Of a stretch of DNA of 64,000 bases, positions 36,073 to 49,009 are shown in pieces. This DNA is from Saccharina japonica (taxonomy: Eukaryota; Sar; Phaeophyceae; Laminariales; Laminariaceae), in contig MEHQ01001114.1 in the NCBI GenBank assembly GCA_008828725.1, positions 540,748-604,747 on the forward strand. The letters run 5' to 3'. Position 1 is the first letter of the stretch. Each line of letters begins with the position of its first letter. Under the pieces are notes generated by a model. It ran no database searches. It had not been told where the DNA came from and was given only the letters and a program-made list of their open reading frames with translations. The translations under genes were made by a program, and so were the position numbers.

Positions 36073-38080
36073 TGTTCCCGATACATTCGTTCGTCAACGA
36101 CGACGTTTGACTTTTCCTGCCTGCCCCCTGTAGTCAATACTGCTGGGCCTATATACTGGACAATTCGTAAGCCTTAACACCCAGCAAACACTGTGTGTCT
36201 CTAGCGCTTTGAACATACCGAGGCATGGGGATACGAGGTTGCCTCCCAGGATTGCATGCACAAACCCTTCCCGTTGTGCCCCGGGCTTGTCCACCATGCA
36301 CTCTGGGGGCATTGTGATAAAATAAATCAGATGCACGTCTTTCGGTGCGACCGAGTGCTGCTAAACCGTTTCGTGTTCGCATGCGGGATATAGTTATATA
36401 TCATTGCCGACCACGAGTGGGTAAAACTGTGTGATAGTATATGTTCTCGTACCGGCGAGCCGCCTCGCTCCCGTCGCTCGTAGGTGGTAAGACTCTCTAG
36501 CATTCCACTTGTGAAACCTGCACTGGCCGTGTCTCGATGTGCACATCGCTAAAATATTACGGTTGCCCAGTATGCCATCTTCTGCGCCTTGACGTCGTCG
36601 GTTCAGTGTGGAAATGTGTTGTTTTGCTTCTTGCATGGACAGGATTGGTCTGGTTTGCCCGACATGAAAGGTTCGCGTGTGAGCAATCGGCACTACTGCT
36701 GTATCTCGTTAGGAAAATCTGGTTGCTATTTCTATGCGACTTTACTTTACGCATACAGTATCTTCATGCTAGTGTAACACACACATGCTGACAAGCGCTT
36801 GGCCTCGGTGGAGGTATCTTGGCCTGCGGCCCATAGTTCGTGAGCCGCTTTTATATTTATGGTAGGATATTTGAGTGCGCGCTTCTCCCACATTTCCGCC
36901 GCGTGAGATAAATACTTCAAGGCTTTGCCCCATGAGCGTGCCCGCAGGCTGTAGTTGCATCCTGCTTGCTAGCCGCCGGTCGAGCTCCGTGGTCATCTCA
37001 TGGCGGGAGTAGCCTTCTGCTGAATATTCAAGTCAAGCTCGTACTCTTATTAATATTACAATGTGAAACACGTATTTTGTACTTCGTATCTATACATATA
37101 CGTACGCACGCCGCTCCTACGACTTGATCTTGGAGGCGGCGGAACCATATGTAAAAGTGAAAACAAATGTTGGCACTCTAGTGTGCGTTTGGCTGCTCGG
37201 CGCTTCCTCTGTCGTGAAGCGAAGTGAGACAGTCACTCGCGTGATGCCTATAAGCCAGGTGTATCGACTCCCTGATAGCGCAAATCATAAAAGTCGTGTT
37301 ACAGCGTGTTTGGCCTCTTATCGTCTCATAGCTGACGTCGTCTCTGCCACATGCGCGGTCTCTAAAGTTGGCTCGTGATCGTTGCTCTCAGAGAACATAA
37401 ACAGCACACGCTGATCGCCGCCCATGATATACAGCTGTTTATCCTGGAACCAATGTATTTGATCCACCAGTAACTGGGGAACAGTATTACTCGCCAAACT
37501 TTAATGTACCCCTATTGGATGGACTGGTTGTTGGTATATCGGCAATCTCTACACAATATCAGGTTGAGTTCAAATGCTCCTGTAGCAGGTCAGCGATGAC
37601 CTGGGTTCGGTTTTTCGTTTCCGTCGGGGTTGACCGTTGAGTATGGTGCGTGATTCTTGCTACGTAGCTATAGATAGCAGTTTGTGACGCTTTATTTCGT
37701 AGGGACATTCTTTGTCGGCGTCGTGGTGTTTCCGTGGTTATTCTGTTTAAGTTAGGTGCGCATGTTGTAACGGAACTTTCAAGCAGTAAGTGTTCCTAAT
37801 CCGAACTAAATATTGCTTGTTAGTGCACTAACGCCCGCCCAACCGTTCACCAACGTCCAATCCGAGAACAGGCGAGAATCAGGGGTGTCAGGACGAGTAC
37901 AAAGCTCGCCGTTGATACTTCGTATTAGACAAGCAAACCTGCATTAAACAATGTCTTGCTTGGTACGACACGACTGCCCTGAAATTTCAGACTGTGGTGT
38001 ACTATTTTAGTCTAGGGAACGTCCGGTCTGCAATAGTGCTGGGGTGTCCGATACGTGACATAATGAAGAGACCACCTTAT
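36073..38080. other. No gene recognised
   Basis: Short unlinked frames only. There is no repeat family member, no domain and no strong low-complexity tract. Confidence 0.5.
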
Positions 38081-38560
38081 TATGATGTGGGCTGTGGTTT
38101 ATATATTCGGTTCGGGAGCCTCCTCCGACAAAGTGCCTATGGTGTACTTTTCGTTGAACGGAATACCAAAGTGACTTCCGTGTGATTGGCTGTGATGAAA
38201 CATTTGTCCTCGAGAATTACCGGCATGTGGCCGTAATGCAGTCTCCGGAACGTGAGACACATACGTGACTGCAGTGTGGTGTAGACTGTGATGTGAATAC
38301 ATAGTTTCGGGGTTCACACCGACGTTGTAAAGTATGTATTGGGCGATTACTAAAATGCTGTGAGTGGCCGTCCTGCGATGTGGACGGTGGTGTGATTTGT
38401 CGGTTCGGCAACTTCCGATATGATATTCATTGGAATGTCATGTCTGATCAGTGAACTGTCGAACTGACTGCCCTGTGGTGTGGGTTGTGATGCAATGTAC
38501 CGTTTCTCGAAAATACCGACGACGGAGCACGTCGGGTTTTCACCGACCAGGCAGACACGG
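38081..38560. repeat. Degenerate tandem repeat, about 97-bp period, five units
   Basis: Blocks of the type TGTGGTGTGGGTTGTGATG followed by TTTCGG or TTCTCG recur near 38084, 38181, 38274, 38376 and 38473. Between them lie diverged stretches containing GAAT or GATATTC and GTGAC. Identity between units is low, so this is an old array. A run of 18 G follows at 38651-38668. Confidence 0.6.
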
Positions 38561-38896
38561 GTTTTCATCAAGCATCATACGCCGTGAGGTGTTGGGCGCG
38601 TCACGTGAAGGGTGGCCTGCACCCTACTAAGAACGCTTTGGGGCGGCGGCGGGGGGGGGGGGGGGGGGTACACCTGCTGAGTGTGCGTGTGAAGTGAAGA
38701 AAGTCACCCTGCTCGTGGCGGTGGGCTGCACAATCAGCTGGCCGGAAGGACGTCACTCGCCTTCTTCTCATACCTGCGGCAGTTCAGTAGTAGGAACCAC
38801 AGCAGGCTGGGCTAGGACTTGGCGTACTGCATGGGTTGATCCTCGCGTAAGATCTGTCCCGCGAGGTTGACATAAAGGAGCGGTATCTCGCGTTTG

Positions 38897-40065
38897 TTAC
38901 GAAGTTTGACGATTTCTAGCCGAAGCCGGTACCTCAGACCCTCGAGGTTGGTATGCGCTGTTGTGGGACGCAGATATTTGCGAAGCCGTCACTGCCGCAG
39001 ACTCTCGGGGTTGATGTTGCGAACGATGACGAATCTTGAAGTAGGGAGCATTACTATTGCGGTGGTGGCGCATGGTATTGGGCTTGACGATGACGAGGAT
39101 CATTATTGGCGGCAGTAGCTGAAGGACGGAGGATCCGGTAGTTGCAACAGCATTGATGCTCAAACTGTCCATCCAACACTTCGCATAGTAGGCATTAGAA
39201 TTTCGTATACGAGGCGCGTCGTGCTCCGTGGTTGAATAACGCCCACGGTCAAAGTTGTCACCTCGCTGGCTGTGGCGAGAAGAAAGACAGCACGGTCCTG
39301 AACTTTCGCAGGCGGGACAGTATTGGGAGCCATTGTGACGGAGAAAACCCTAATGGCAAGAACAACGTTCCACGGAAGTGGGATCACGGCTGTTGTGTAT
39401 GCTATGTACGCCCAGTCGGTGAGGACGAATGCTTTAGAAATCGGTGTGTTCTCGGCCACATTAATTCCACCTGTCGTTTCGACCCATAACGAATAAGTGC
39501 ATCTCGGTCGACAGTATAGCTCATCGTTGACAATCAAGCAAGACGTGCAGGTATGCCTGCAAAAGTCAGGTGGTAACGAATCTTAGACGACACGAGTAGA
39601 CAGTTGAGCGGGAGCAGCCTTCCCCGATCCATCAACGTCACCACCATTTTTGTTTCAACATTTTCGTTCGATCGGACTTGGGCAACAAACTTGCACATAG
39701 CGTCGCAAAGAGGCCCAACGAACGGGGGACATGTCAGCAGCCTCGGCCGCAGCAACAACCGAACGAGCAGTAGACCGAAGCGATTCTTCCACGACAGCGA
39801 TGCCCTCGAGCGCGTGCTTAGGGTGTACACGTCCATGCAGGTAGGCCATTTGGTCGTCAGTGGAAATACGATCGTACGGACCTGTATATTCTGCTTTCAG
39901 CCACATTCTTCGCAGTAGAAAGGATGGTATCAGACCCGCAACGAGGCAACCCCTCAAGCCTACAGCGTTTATTAGCCGACGATTGGAGAAATTAACAAAC
40001 CGGATGTCATTCTCTTGTGCTTTAGGTGTCTTGGGAGGTCTCCCTTTGGGCAGGCGACAAAACAT
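38897..40065 (-). other. Unrecognised coding-like region
   Basis: Four fairly long minus-strand frames (39655-40065, 39534-39836, 39160-39537, 38897-39172) follow one another with overlaps. They have balanced composition, unlike the low-complexity frames elsewhere. One part is clearly hydrophobic (AYIAYTTAVIPLPWNVVLAI, then VFLLATASEVTTLTVGV). Another is hydrophilic and alanine-rich (SLRSTARSVVAAAEAADM). I recognise no domain. It could be exons of an unknown membrane protein, or the remains of a transposon protein broken by frameshifts. Confidence 0.3.
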
Positions 40066-40297
40066 GACTCATGGCCGAAACGAGCAGGTCATAATCGAAA
40101 TCGGTATTTGAGCTGGCGTTTCGGGTTCGAGAGGTATCAACATCATCATCATCAACCAGACGATATCCAAGCCTTATTGCTGCCCGACTCATCTGCGTTT
40201 CCCCTGACTTGGCAAGCTACTATTAATAGTAGTGACATTATCGCGCGTATCACCAGCGCAAGTCCAAGGCTAAAACAACCGACATATATATGCTTGC

Positions 40298-40545
40298 GAC
40301 GCATGCTACCATGGAGGTGCACCATGTTTTTTTCTGAGCTCCTCACCTAAGGAGCGTCATACCTCACCGAAACAAATGAGTTTTGAGAAAAATAAAGTGC
40401 TGTCGGATGATTAAAATCATGACAGAAGTATGCTCTGAAACATTATTCGCCACAAAAATGAAAGTCGGACGAATTTGGGATAAAGACTCCGATCGTTCAG
40501 AAAACGATTCACCCAAAAAGTGCAACCTCTACCGTAGCACGCGTC
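40298..40545 (+). mobile_element. MITE, GCTACG-TIR family, copy 5
   Basis: The ends are GACGCATGCTACCATGGAGG and ACCTCTACCGTAGCACGCGTC (20-bp core). The hairpin is GAGCTCCTCACCTAAGGAGC. The inner block ACGAATTTGGGATAAAGACTCC is intact except for a few changes. The length is 248 bp. Confidence 0.85.
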
Positions 40546-43500
40546 TTGCCTGCTAGCAGCCCTTGCTCGTACTCTGCGAGCTTCGGACAGGGGAAGGTGG
40601 ATTGATCTGGCTTGGAATGGCCGGTGATCGGCAGCGTATCTCCAGTTTCTGCAACCGATCTTCCTGCAATGTCATCACCTACACGAACTGTAAGTAAGTG
40701 CGCCAGAAGTGATGCCCTTGCCTGTCTGCCATGCTGGCAACCCCAAGACAACGGTTGAAGTAGCCGCACCCCTCCAACTCCACCCCTCTCACCTGTCAGG
40801 CCTTCATCTGAAACAGCCCATAATTGTTGACAAACATATTGCTACTGCAGAATATGCTGGAAGGTACTGTATATATATACTTGTAGACAAACGAACCGCT
40901 CAATGAGATGCTCCACTCCGGGCGTAGACAAGATCATCATCGAGCACCATCATATTTACTCGAAGATACTACTGTAGAACGCGAACCGATGTGCATGACG
41001 AGACTCGTACTGTAGATAACACCCGAAGGAGATACCCGAAGAAAGAGAAGGAAAATCCGAAATACCTGACAGCAAGATACCCACCGCTCCAACACACGTA
41101 CTCGAAATGCTCGAGTGCTGGCGTTGGCCCCTCAAGAATTCCGCAGAAAACTCTGGAATCACCGGGTGTAGCTAACTGCACAATTCAGGGTCAGCACTGC
41201 TGTACCACCTGAATGAGTGAGATGACCACTCTTGCCGAAATATGTGAACGACGTTACTATTATGACCCAGAAGAATCGAGTGACCTGTAGGAGATGCTCA
41301 CAACAGAAGAAACGACAGATCCGTTTTACCCCCCTGCATAATCCACATACGAAGTTCATTCATCTGTAACCCCCGGGGTGTATAATATCTAATGCCCCCT
41401 GTAGACCACATCCGTAATACCATCCGCATGATCCATACCCACCTATGAAAGCCGGGGATGTACCAAGGATGTCCCCTGGTGACCTCCGCCGTGAGGGGAA
41501 AGGAACAATGCACAACGTAACAGGTAGGTGCTGCGCTCGTGTAGGCTTCTTGGTATTTTGTTCGCGGTACAGAATGAGACTTGCACTAAGTAATCGTAGC
41601 GGGATGTTTTCAACAGCAGGGTGTTTTTCGAAGATCAGGCAATAACTCAGCAGAACCACGGTCTGTTGTTTTGTGTACTTCAGTTTTGTTACGTATGATA
41701 CTCGTAGCTGTGAATTTGAGATGTGGTTTATGCGATGACCCAAAGGGTTCGTGCATGGGATGCACTCTCCATTTGGTAATATATAATTGTGAACGTTGAG
41801 GTAACCATTGTGGCATTTGGAAACATCTGTAGGATTTTCCTTGGGTATATAGGGGGTCAGAGTATTTGTGGCAAGCTAGCATTAAGAAGGGGACTACAGT
41901 ACTACCTCATATGTCTCATTCCCAGCACTTACTTTCTTCATGTTGTTTCTCGACTTGTCGTTTTTATTTCGACCGTTCGAGCTACAATGCAGCAATAGAA
42001 ACATATACAACATTTTTTACATATCATTTGTACCTGTGGGCGTTTGCTCCTGCCTGGGACATGACGGCTACGTGATTTATCCATGAAACTACTGTACCTC
42101 GTCTGACTCACTGCCAGTAATTTTTTTCTGGGCATTGTTTGGAGTTGTCTTTTTATTTCGACCCTTTCGTGGTACAGTGCGACAATACAGAGGTGTACAA
42201 GGTTAGCCTCCGTGGCGTGCCTACGGGAGTGGCGCAAGAACGAATTGAACACCTACTTACTATACGACAATGCGATGTTGCATATCGTACCAGAATAGTA
42301 CATAAACACGACGCTAGGAAATAACTGTCTGTGTACTACTGATGTGCATACATGGGCAACCTTTAGAACTACGTCATGGACAACCTTTAGAACTACATCT
42401 GCATTGCATGGATAAAAATACTTCAAAATTGTGTGGAACGTTCCTGTTATTGACGAAATCGTTTCATAAATCTTATTAATGATCCCGGCCGACATTGTAC
42501 CATAAATTTCGATATAGTATGGTTGTGGCGCTCAAGGTCAGGGAGGCCTTGCCCGCACAACACCGAGCACTCCCTACAAAAAAAAAGTTTGAAAACACTC
42601 CAGGCGTGACACACTGCACACACACGCGCGACGCACTGCTGCACACACCCGCGTGACACACGGCACACACCGCACACGCACGCACACGGGACACAAGTGT
42701 GATCGTACAACAGTAGTAGTGGGACAATATATGCGAAAATAGAAAAGGATCCACCGGAGAAGGGGCGGGAACTCTCGACTACTGCGACGTACCCATAGAA
42801 CCCACGTACGTGTTAAGTGTGTTCGATCGAAACTTACTTGATGGGGTATGGGGGTCGGAGAGGTTGACTTGTGTGGGGGCCGAAAGAATAACAGCCTCCG
42901 GTTTAGTGTGGCGATCACCATTGGTTTGGATTTCGTGTGGGTGGATAAAACTTGCGTGGTGTTTGTGTGTGGGGCGAACAAGATTTATTTCCATGTGTGT
43001 TCTTCACATTAACCTTCCTTTCTTCCCGTCGACATCCAGCACACCCAGTGTCCGTGTCGATTCTTCATCCTAAAAAGGTATCAGTTCTGTGTTCACAAAA
43101 ACAACGACACAGAGATACTACGCTCAGTACAGTAACCAGAGCAGACGATGCAATGCCATATATTACAGGCAAGACTTACCCTGCTAGCAATCCAGGTGCA
43201 TGCAAGAGAAAAAACAGAAAAACAGAAAAACAGAAAAAACGAAAAGGAAAAAAAATATAAAGCAAACACAGTGAAGCAAATCAACAATCAAGCAACCAAA
43301 CAAAAAGCATGACAAAATAAAAGAAAGTGTCGTGCTTCTCCCAGAGATGCGACATCCAATAAAAAGGAACCAACTGAAATGAAACGAAATGAAAAGGACC
43401 GAGAAACATCAGCGCCAATAGAGCAAGACTAAGAACGACAGAAAAGAACAGGCAGCCGGAGCACACCAAAAGCACCTTCCTGCCAGCCGAGGCAGGTTTT

Positions 43501-43900
43501 TGCTCGTAGGACAGACAGGTTCTACCAGCTAGTCGGTCTGGTACTTACTCTGTTTGTCGTCTCTTTCCTGCTTTCGTCCACCGCGGTTTCCCTACGAACC
43601 CCCCCACCCTCCGTCTCTATTCCCTTGGGCGACACCCATACAACGGGTACGTGGCACTTCCTACTCAGTTCCGTTTCGTTCTCGTGCCACATACGAGAGT
43701 CCAGGAAAGAGAAGAGGAGATAACACAAGAAAAAAAAAACGTACCAGGTACGTAGCTAAGCAACCAAAGCAAGTCCTATTTATAGGAACATACGGAAGGG
43801 TGGAGAGACAAAGGCAAAGGCGATCGCGCCAAAACAAATGACTGATGCGAGGGGCTGTAGCATCGCTGTCGTGCCCCCCTTGAGAAGCTACAACAGGCAG
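40546..43900. other. No gene recognised; CA-rich and A-rich tracts
   Basis: A degenerate CA microsatellite lies at about 42605-42690. A short tandem repeat of AGAAAAAC-type units lies at 43207-43250. No domain was recognised in any frame. Confidence 0.5.
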
Positions 43901-43919
43901 TACACCAAGCAAAACAAAA

Positions 43920-44800
43920 AAATTGTGGGTTCAGATTGACTCGGTTTATGTGTGGGTACGAGCAGTTTACTCGTGTTTTGTGTCCGTGGTCGATATTGAC
44001 ATGGTTTTGGTGTACAGGCCGAAACGCTTGCTTTGTTTTATTGTACTGAACGATAGTAGAGCATAGTGGATTAGTTGTTGTTATAGTGGTTACATTGACT
44101 TGGTTTTGTGTGTGGACCGAAAACGACTTTGCTTGTATGGGGGGATATAAATTGACTTGAATTATGTTTTTGTACTTAAATTGACTCGGTTTTGATGTAG
44201 GGATTAAAAATGACTTGGTTTTAGTGAACGCATGGAAATTGACTTTTATTGTGTTCGGGACAGAAACAGCATAGTTTTAGTACTGGTGATTGAAGATCAC
44301 TTGATTTTAGTGTCGGGACATCGAAACCTCCTTGGTCTTAGTATAGGGATCGAAATTGACTTGATTCTAGCGTTACGATCTAAATTCATTTCATTTCTGT
44401 GTGAGTTGCCAAAACCGGCTTGGTTTTTGTGCGGGGGTCGAAATGACTTGTTTGTTTTGGCAAGGCCGACAATGACCTTTCGTGCCTGGATGGAAGTTGA
44501 ATGTTTATTCTGTGTGCGGCCGAAATGACTTGGATTTTTGCGTGGGTGGTTGTTTTTCACTTGGTTTAGTGTCGGGGGTTCTGAATTGTCTTGGGTTTGG
44601 GATGGGGATCGAAATTGACTTGAGTTCAATGTTAGGGTCGAGCTTAACGTTTTTTGAGGGGGGGATCGTAATCGAATTGGTTTTGTGCGGGAACCGAAAG
44701 GAGCTTGGTTTTGATGTGGGGTGTCGAAGTTGACATTTTTGTTTTATGTGCGGGCCGACAATGACTTCGTTGTAGCAGGGGGGTCGAAGTCCACATGTAT
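43920..44800. repeat. Degenerate minisatellite, about 40-50 bp units
   Basis: The phrase TCGAAATTGACTTGGTTTTAG, with variants, recurs roughly every 40-60 bp. Examples begin near 43935, 43992, 44090, 44180, 44212, 44285, 44345, 44440, 44525, 44612 and 44690. Units share CGAAA(T)TGACTTG, then TTTTAGTG or TTTTGTGT, then GGGG. Homology to 1-375 is suggested by the same wording. Confidence 0.75.
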
Positions 44801-45700
44801 GGAAGGATTTATGATCCAGGCATGGGATTCTATCATCCCTGGGTGCGGCGGGACCTCGCCGGTGCCCCCAGGGGCGACTGTCGTCGCGTGTCGACTCCAT
44901 GAGAGCCAGACAAGGGTACATCAGCCAGTGGGGCTGGGGTTTCCACATCTTGGCGGTCGTTATCGATCCGGGAAGTGTCCGTGTTCGTCCCCAGGTTGTT
45001 GTGTTTGTTTTGTATGGGACGAAATTTGATCTGGGGACAGGACGTTATCATCCCCGAGTGCGGTGGAACCTCGCCGTTTCGCCGAGCGGCAACTCTCGCC
45101 ACGCGCTGACTCTATTAGCCCCAGCCGAATCAGCCACCAGGCAGTCCGGTTGCAGCCTCCACACGTTGCAGGGCGGATTCGCCCCGGGGGGTGTACGTTT
45201 TCGTCCCTGGGTTGTTGGAGTTATACATATGCGGAAGGATTTCTGATTCGGGGATGGGACGGTATCATCCCCGGGTGCGGCGGGACCTCGACGTTTTCCC
45301 GAGGGGCCACTCTCGCTGCGCGCTCGCTCGTTGAGGGCCGGTAAACCGTGAATTAGCCCGTGGGGTTGGTGTTTCCACACATGTTAGGGCGGAATCCACC
45401 CGGGGGATGTCCGTTTTCGTCCCCGGTTCATTGGAGTTGTAGATGTATAGAATCATTTCTGTTCTGGAGATGAGACCCAATCGTCCCCGGGTGCCACTGG
45501 CTCCCTGAGTCTCAGCCAATCAGTGATCAACTGATGGTGGTTAAGTTTCCTTCCCGTGCGGGGCAGTGTCGACCAGGAAAATCGCCGTTTATGTCACTGG
45601 TTGGTCGGAGTTGTAAGTATATGGAGGGATTTCCGATCCGGGGATGGGACTCTATCCTTCCCGGGTGTGGTGGAATCTCGATGGCTCGTTTCAGCACCTA
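44801..45700. repeat. Satellite-like array, five units of about 215 bp
   Basis: The block GATTT..GATC.GGGGATGGGA, then ATCATCCCCGGGTGCGGCGG, starts units at 44805, 45021, 45238, 45452 and 45627. Spacings are 216, 217, 214 and 175 bp. Each unit also has a CGTTTTCGTCCC(C/T)GG box about 170 bp later, followed by TTG..GTTGT. Apparent frames across it are repeats of each other and are not genes. Confidence 0.85.
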
Positions 45701-45929
45701 TTGTCTAGAAAGAGCCAGCGGCCACTGGCATGGGTATGAGCAACAAATCAGCTGCCAGAATAGTAACTTGAAATATGTAACCCAGCAGGTAGGCTGGCTA
45801 GATGGCTGTCAGAACTTCGTCGGCATTGCGCCACGGCCACGCCTCGGCGCGGCATGCGACCCAGTGTTTTGTGGTTTGTGGCACCCAGCCTCCCTACCTA
45901 TGGGACACGAGGGGGTTGAATCGCTCTGA

Positions 45930-47470
45930 ATAGCGTTACCCAATTGCAGACAGACATACAGACATAATAGCACCGTTTAATGATATAGATATCGTATCAG
46001 GTAACGCTGTGATTACAAGCACACCTGGTACTAATGTAGACAGGCGTAAACGGGTTGTCTCGTGCTAACCGCTTCTGGGATATATCGCGCCAGCCAAACC
46101 GAGAGCGCGATTCGTAGTTGATTAATGGATCGGTCGATTTAGACTTACGGTTGAGCTTCGTAGTACTCAATTTTGCGACCGTGCACGGTTTCGTAAAACG
46201 TGGCCCGATGGTGCAGAATGAGCTCCTTTTCGACCAATACTACTGTAGGCATCATTCTATTTGCTCTGTTCTTGTGCACGTATGTGGCCCCTAAGACGTG
46301 CCTCGCGAGTCAGGCAACCCTTCAAACGGCAATAATGCACCTGCAGAATCATCAATCATATCAACAAAACAGGGGAACAAAACAAAAACATAGATAAAGG
46401 ATATTCTTGTGGAAAAATCGTACTTTATGGGGCATTACCTTATCTAGGAACACGTCACGCAATCAATGTCTGAATATGTGACTTGCCGCCTAGTAACCCA
46501 TGCGCCGGAAACGTCGACGCGATGTGGCACGCCAGGTATCCACGCATCATGCAGCCCTCTTGTATACTACCGTTTATTTCCTTACAGTAGTTACATTTTA
46601 CTAATATCATGCAGGTACCCGCATCACATCAATACTATTATTTTCCCGCTTTCGCTAAATTCATTAATTATTTCCCCTTTGTTGACACATATTACGGGGG
46701 CCTATAGTAAATAGAACCTACGGTACACGCAAACACCTATATATTTACCTTCTTTTACTAACAATATTTGGTCCTACTTACTAGTGTTTACTATGGTCCC
46801 CCGATATAGTATATGGGTATCGGCAAGAAATACTGGTATACCTCCGACAGTAGCGTAAACTCGGTTTAGGTGTTGCATGTGTCCTGTACGTGGTCGAAAA
46901 CGTTTTCGTTCGCTTTACTCTCAAATTTGCTTCGTGACTGAGATCATACGTGAAGATAATATGCTCGTGAACGCCGTGCAAAGCCCGATGGTGTATGCGC
47001 TATGATGGTTGCCGGGCCAGACTCCCGGGTGTAGTGCCCGGCTCTGACCTTTGTATAGGCCATCTACCTACTGTATGCAGTGATCAAACCGTGTTCGCTT
47101 GCGTTTCCTTCGTTTTCGCGTGATCACGGAGGGCTTGTGAGGAGGTAGCCGCGAACGCATGTTACTCCCAATGGGGTATTTCCTTGAATTTAGTTGGAAA
47201 GGTGGAGCTTGTTGGAAAAACAATCGGGCATGACACCCGGATTTACTCGCGTTAGTGCTCGGCCCTGCTCATCACATATGGAATACATTGTAACAGTGGG
47301 AGGGGGCACTTTAGTTGTGTGTGCTATGTATGCAACCCAGGATCGGAGTTAATACTATAACTAAGAGAGCACGAGAAAACGACGGCGAAGGGAATAGATG
47401 GGAATAAAATAGAAAAAGTGGGAGGGGCAGATTAGGGTGGACCCTAATCCCGAACCGTCGATATCCCGAT
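45930..47470. other. No gene recognised
   Basis: One short frame at 46200-46397 has a hydrophobic leader (TTVGIILFALFLCTYVA), but it has no support beyond that. Otherwise only short chance frames are present. Confidence 0.45.
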
Positions 47471-47479
47471 CGGGGCCGA

Positions 47480-47655
47480 TGCGAGTCGACGGGGTGAAGT
47501 CTTCTCGCGATAACAACACAAGGCAAGAACCGTAGTGGCGGAGGAGGGAGAAGAGCTTACTTTGTGACCCCGGATCTGAGTTGCGACCAGGAAGGAGAGA
47601 GAAAGGAAGGGCGAAGATAACAAATGGGATGGAAAAAAAAAACAAAAACAAAACA
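47480..47655 (+). mobile_element. SINE body, head-less copy D
   Basis: It contains the SINE body blocks CGATGCGAGTCGACG, CTTCTCGCGATAA, AGGCAAGAACCGTAGTGG, GACCCCGGATCTGAGTT and GGGCGAAGATAAC. It ends in GGGATGG followed by an A-rich tail. No A/B-box head is recognisable upstream, so it is 5' truncated or has a different head. Confidence 0.8.
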
Positions 47656-48299
47656 GGGCCTCTGTACGATACCTGTTGAATATGCGGAGACGGATTGGTT
47701 GGTCGTATGCCTTTTACACGCGTTCCCCAGTGTACAATACACTCATGGAAGTTTGTCACCGGCGGCAAAGACGCATCCGTCATTACCACGACTATCTATA
47801 ATGCCAAAACTGTAGTACAACATCTTAAAGTACAACCGAACTACCAGGTACACTACAGCAGTATGTCATAAAGTAGGAGGAAATATCCCGCCCCACGGCT
47901 GTGTTTCTCCTCCGCGTTTCGCTTCCTCTCCCTCGCTTTCGACGCGTGGCGAGTTACCTCGGTGGTAAGGCATACCGCACAGATTCGATGGAGTGGACGA
48001 TCACTGCTGTAAGCATTCCTCCACTTCTACCCAAACGCTGTGAAGTCGGCCACAACACATCCCGCGACAGTTGTGGCCGGCTGTGGCGTGCGGTTTGGAA
48101 TCTGGCGCTGTCCCCCTGCCGCACATGGCATCGTGTGTATATCGGTACTACTCGTGCGGTGGGTATACTGCCAGCTGAGCACTGCTGCCGTTTCGATGGC
48201 GGCTGCCGTCTTGTTCTGAGCTTCTGTACGTAGTAGCGTGATGTTCCCGCTATAGGGTGGGGTTCGCACCCAAAAGGGACCGACGCCACTTTAATGCGA

Positions 48300-48412
48300 T
48301 CACCGCACTAAAGTGAGACGAAGGCGTGACGAGACATTTTGACCGTACTAAACTGGGGGCCCGCACTAATGTGTACCGCACTAATGTATACCGCACTAAT
48401 GTATACCGCACT
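48300..48412. repeat. 15-bp tandem repeat (ACCGCACTAATGTAT)
   Basis: The unit CCGCACTAATGTATA occurs three times in perfect register between about 48360 and 48408. Looser variants flank it (ACCGCACTAAAGTGAG at 48302, ACCGTACTAAACTGGG at 48341, ACCGCACTAAAGAGGG at 48401). The minus frame reads LVRYTLVRYTLVRYT, an effect of the 15-bp period. Confidence 0.85.
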
Positions 48413-49009
48413 AAAGAGGGACTCCCTCTGTATGTAAGGCGAATCGCGACGTGTGGCGTGTGACAATAGCAGGTGAGCCGCATGCATTACGTAGCTGAAC
48501 GCAGAATTCTCAAATCTGCTGTGCGTACGTGACGTGAAGCGTGATGTGTGTCACGTATGGTAGAGTGTGGGCCTACCGTGAAAAGTGTAGACTTGCCTCG
48601 TGTATCTGTCGGCTGTTTGACATGGTTGATGTATGATCGTGGACTCGTGGTTTGTGAAAGTAATACGCGACGGCTGGCAAATTATGGACAAATCCGTAAC
48701 TCTGCTAGATCAGCGTATTTTCCCTAATATATAATTCACTCGGTATAAGTAACACGCACCTGCGAATATTCACCCGGCCTCGTGCGGCAGAGCACCTGTG
48801 TACAGTAATCGACTGTAGCTGGGAAGCGATATGGTGATACGTGCCTCGTGTGACCAATAATGAATGCATACATTTCTACCTGTGGCACACGAGCTTATGG
48901 TAGGTGGTAGTGACTCCGGCGGGTGCGTCATATATGGCAAGCATGACTAGGAAATCCGCCTGACTTTGGGGTACTGGTTGCAGTTTCATATCGATATACC
49001 AGGTATGTA

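Noticed and set aside
42600..42690. Cysteine/valine-rich frames at 42.4-42.9 kb as small secreted proteins
   Set aside because: They are translations of a degenerate CA microsatellite.
48300..48412. Short direct repeats as a CRISPR-like array
   Set aside because: There are no spacers; the units are directly adjacent, and the genome is eukaryotic.
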